Shown here: positions 62,001 to 64,000 of the stretch, in pieces | Layout: each line of letters starts with the position of its first letter | How positions within the stretch are numbered: the first letter of the stretch is position 1 | Source of the DNA: Cyprinodon diabolis | Taxonomy: Eukaryota > Chordata > Actinopteri > Cyprinodontiformes > Cyprinodontidae | Length of the DNA: 64,000 nucleotides | Assembly (NCBI GenBank): GCA_030533445.1 | Contig: JARPUW010000325.1 | Span: 1-64,000 of the forward strand | Direction of reading: 5' to 3' | Program-made: the position numbers and the translations under genes | Notes under the pieces: model-generated | Seen by the model: only the letters and a program-made list of their open reading frames with translations | The model's database searches: none | Told to the model about the DNA's origin: nothing

Positions 62001-64000
62001 GAGCCTTGAGCATCTGGAGCCTTGAGCTGCTGGAACCTTGAGCTCCTGGAACCTTGAGCTGCTGGTGCATCTGGAACCTTGAGCATCTGGAGCCTTGAGC
62101 TTCTGGAACCTTGAGCTGCTGGAGCCTTGAGCTGCTGGTGCTTCTGGAACTTTGAGCTGCTGGAGCCTTGAGCTTCTGGAACCTTGAGCTGCTGGTGCTT
62201 CTGGAACCTTGAGCTGCTGGAACCTTGAGCTGCTGGAACCTTGAGCTGCTGGAACCTTGAGCTGCTGGTGCTTCTGGAACCTTGAGCATCTGGAGCCTTG
62301 AGCTTCTGGAACCTTGAGCTGCTGGAACCTTGAGCTGCTGGTGCTTCTGGAACATTGAGCATCTGGAGCCTTGAGCTTCTGGAACCTTGAGCTTCTGGTG
62401 CTTCTGGAACCTTGAGCTGCTGGAACCTTGAGCTGCTGCAGCCTTGAGCTGCTGGTGCTTCTGGAACCCTGAGCTGCTGGAACCTTGAGCTGCTGGTGCT
62501 GCTGGAACCTTGAGCTGCTGGAACCTTGAGCTGCTGGTGCTTCTGGAACCTTGAGCTGCTGGAACCTTGAGCTGCTGGAACCTTGAGCTGCTGGTGCTTC
62601 TGGAACCTTGAGCATCTGGAGCCTTGAGCTTCTGGAACCTTGAGCTGCTGGTGCTTCTGGAACCTTGAGCTGCTGGAACCTTGAGCTGCTGGAACCTTGA
62701 GCTGCTGGTGCTTCTGGAACCTTGAGCATCTGGAGCCTTGAGCTTCTGGAACCTTGAGCTGCTGGAACCTTGAGCTGCTGGTGCTTCTGGAACCTTGAGC
62801 ATCTGGAGCCTTGAGCTTCTGGAACCTTGAGCTGCTGGTGCTTCTGGAACCTTGAGCTGCTGGAACCTTGAGCTGCTGGAACCTTGAGCTGCTGGTGCTT
62901 CTGGAACCTTGAGCATCTGGAGCCTTGAGCTTCTGGAACCTTGAGCGGCTGGAGCCTTGAGCTGCTGGCGCTTCTGGAACCTTGAGCTGCTGGAACCTTG
63001 AGCTGCTGGTGCTTCTGGAACCTTGAGCTGCTGGAACCTTGAGCTGCTGGTGCTTCTGGAACCTTGAGCTGCTGGAACCTTGAGCTGCTGGTGCTTCAGG
63101 AACCTTGAGCATCTGGAGCCTTGAGCTTCTGGAACCTTGAGCTGCTGGTGCTTCTGGAACCTTGAGCTGCTAGAGCCTTGAGCTGCTGGAACCTTGAGCT
63201 GCTGGTGCTTCTGGAACCTTGAGCTGCTGGAACCTTGAGCTGCTGGTGCTTCTGGAACCTTGAGCTGCTGGAACCTTGAGCTGCTGGTGGTTCTGGAACC
63301 TTGAGCATCTGGAGCCTATAGCTTCTGGAACCTTGAGCTGCTGGAGCCTTGAGCTGCTGGTGCTTCTGGAACCTTGAGCTGCTGGAACCTTGAGCTGCTG
63401 GAACCTTGAGCTGCTGGAACTTTGAGCATCTGGAGCCTTGAGCATCTGGAGCCTTGAGCTGCTGGACCCTTGAGCTTCTGGAACCTTGAGCTGCTGGTGC
63501 ATCTGGAACCTTGAGCATCTGGAACCTTGAGCTGCTGGAACCTTGAGCTGCTGGAACCTTGAGCTGCTGGTGCTTCTGGAACCTTGAGCATCTGGAGCCT
63601 TGAGCTTCTGGAACCTTGAGCTGCTGGTGCTTCTGGAACCTTAAACTGCTGGAACCTTGAGCTGCTGGTGCTTCTGGAACCTTGAGCATCTGGAGCCTTG
63701 AGCTTCTGGAACCTTGAGCTGCTGGAACCTTGAGCTGCTGGTGCTTCTGGAACCTTGAGCATGTGGAGCCTTGAGCTACTGGAACCTTGAGCTGCTGGTC
63801 TTTCTGGAACCTTGAGCTGCTGGAACTTTGAGCTGCTGGAACCTTGAGCTGCTGGTGCTTCTGGAACCTTGAGAATCTGGAGCCTTGAGCTTCTGGAACC
63901 TTGGGCTGCTGGAGCCTTGAGCTGCTGGCGCTTCTGGAACCTTGAGCTGCTGGAACCTTGAGCTGCTGGAACCTTGAGCTGCTGGTGCTTCTGGAACCTT
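56001..64000. repeat. HOR copy H6 (partial P, Q, start of R; B type; cut by window edge)
   Basis: It begins inside module P at about H1 position 1020-1050 and runs at offset +54983. For example, the CTCTAG tile is at 56457 (H1 1474), the one-base-short tile near 58766 (H1 3783) and GAGAATCTGG at 59164 (H1 4181). After the shared B-type 16-bp loss near 61870-61910 the offset is +54967, which holds to the window end (H1 equivalent 9033). Modules: P about 56034-59039, Q 59040-62157, R from 62158. B-type marker A is at 61500. The remaining R and any T lie outside the window. Confidence 0.87.

Larger units (their letters stand above)
1..64000. repeat. Hierarchical minisatellite/satellite array of 16-bp and 9-bp tiles
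   Basis: Every part of the window reads as tandem tiles. The long tile is TGGAACCTTGAGCTGC; common variants change base 5 (AACC to AGCC), base 7 (CCTT to CTTT or CATT) or the last three bases (TGC, TTC, ATC). The short tile is TGGTGCTTC, with variants TGGTGCATC, TGGTGGTTC, TGGCGCTTC and TGGTGCTGC. Base 1 is the first base of a tile, and the array runs off both window ends. No unique sequence, promoter, splice-like structure, tRNA, rRNA or transposon end was seen. Minus-strand open frames exist throughout but are explained by the tiles being stop-free on that strand. The gene-free scale indicates a eukaryotic chromosome; the species is not recognisable. Near-zero CpG fits a methylated genome only weakly, because the canonical tile simply contains no CpG. 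Confidence 0.98.

Noticed and set aside
1..64000. CRISPR array
   Set aside because: There is no alternation of constant repeat with unique spacers. The 9-bp tiles are themselves repeated, and no cas genes or leader are present.
1..64000. Telomeric or simple-sequence array
   Set aside because: The unit is 16/25 bp and unrelated to TTAGGG-like motifs; no telomere repeat runs or chromosome-end structure were seen.
1..64000. Intragenic coding VNTR of a mucin-like or silk-like protein
   Set aside because: Coding VNTRs usually keep unit lengths in multiples of three and one open frame. Here 16-bp units rotate the frame, stops appear in each frame within a few kilobases, and no non-repeat exon is seen. 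Transcript data could reopen the question.
1..64000. Hairpin or cruciform-forming inverted repeats, or transposon terminal repeats
   Set aside because: The plus strand carries GGAACC but I did not find runs of its complement GGTTCC. Only short palindromes such as AGCT, and GAGCTC in variants, occur; no long inverted repeat or target-site duplication was found.

Overview
The whole 64-kb window is one uninterrupted, hierarchical tandem-repeat array. I see no gene, RNA gene, mobile element, CRISPR array or unique flanking sequence. At the lowest level the + strand parses, from base 1 to base 64000, into two tiles: a 16-bp unit (TGGAACCTTGAGCTGC and point variants) and a 9-bp unit (TGGTGCTTC and variants). 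The 9-bp tile always sits between two 16-bp tiles. A hand count of the first 600 bases suggests roughly 3,500 of the long tiles and 850 of the short tiles in the window. A 64-kb stretch with no gene, built from a GC-moderate (about 55%), almost CpG-free minisatellite, points to a eukaryotic nuclear chromosome. Species and chromosomal position cannot be read from the sequence.

Above the tiles are sub-repeats of about 1.1 kb (bases 13264-16500), 1.37 kb (period 1537 in one region and 1377 in another) and 333 bp. Above those is a higher-order repeat (HOR) whose fullest copy is 15,061 bp. In coordinates of the first copy I divide it into modules P (1-4056), Q (4057-7190), R (7191-14740) and T (14741-15061). 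The six copies read: H1 = P-Q-R-T (1-15061); H2 = P-Q-R' (15062 to about 28340); H3 = Q-R-T (about 28340-39678); H4 = P-Q-R' (39679 to about 52930); H5 = partial Q (about 52930-56000); H6 = partial P-Q-start of R (about 56000-64000, cut by the window edge). R' is R with one copy of a 1377-bp duplication and several 16-bp tiles missing, and without T. Corresponding regions lie at constant offsets (15061, 24617, 15305 and others) with only rare substitutions, so the copies are very young or strongly homogenised.

Shared indels and substitutions split the copies into two types: A-like (H1 right part, H3, H5) and B-like (H2, H4, H6). They alternate along the array, so amplification probably moved a composite block of about 24.6 kb (H2+H3). 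Three aberrant junctions (about 28340, 52933 and 55916-56034) fall inside stretches of shared sequence, as expected of unequal crossing-over or break repair between misaligned copies.

The - strand has long open frames (up to 1217 codons) in all three frames, because neither tile contains a stop codon on that strand and 16 is not a multiple of 3. All frames therefore give the same 16-residue repeat, QQLKVPAAQGSSSSRF. I do not regard these as genes. The most interesting points are the HOR architecture with its A/B alternation and mosaic copy, the frame-independent peptide property, and the high density of heat-shock-element-like TTCnnGAA dyads.
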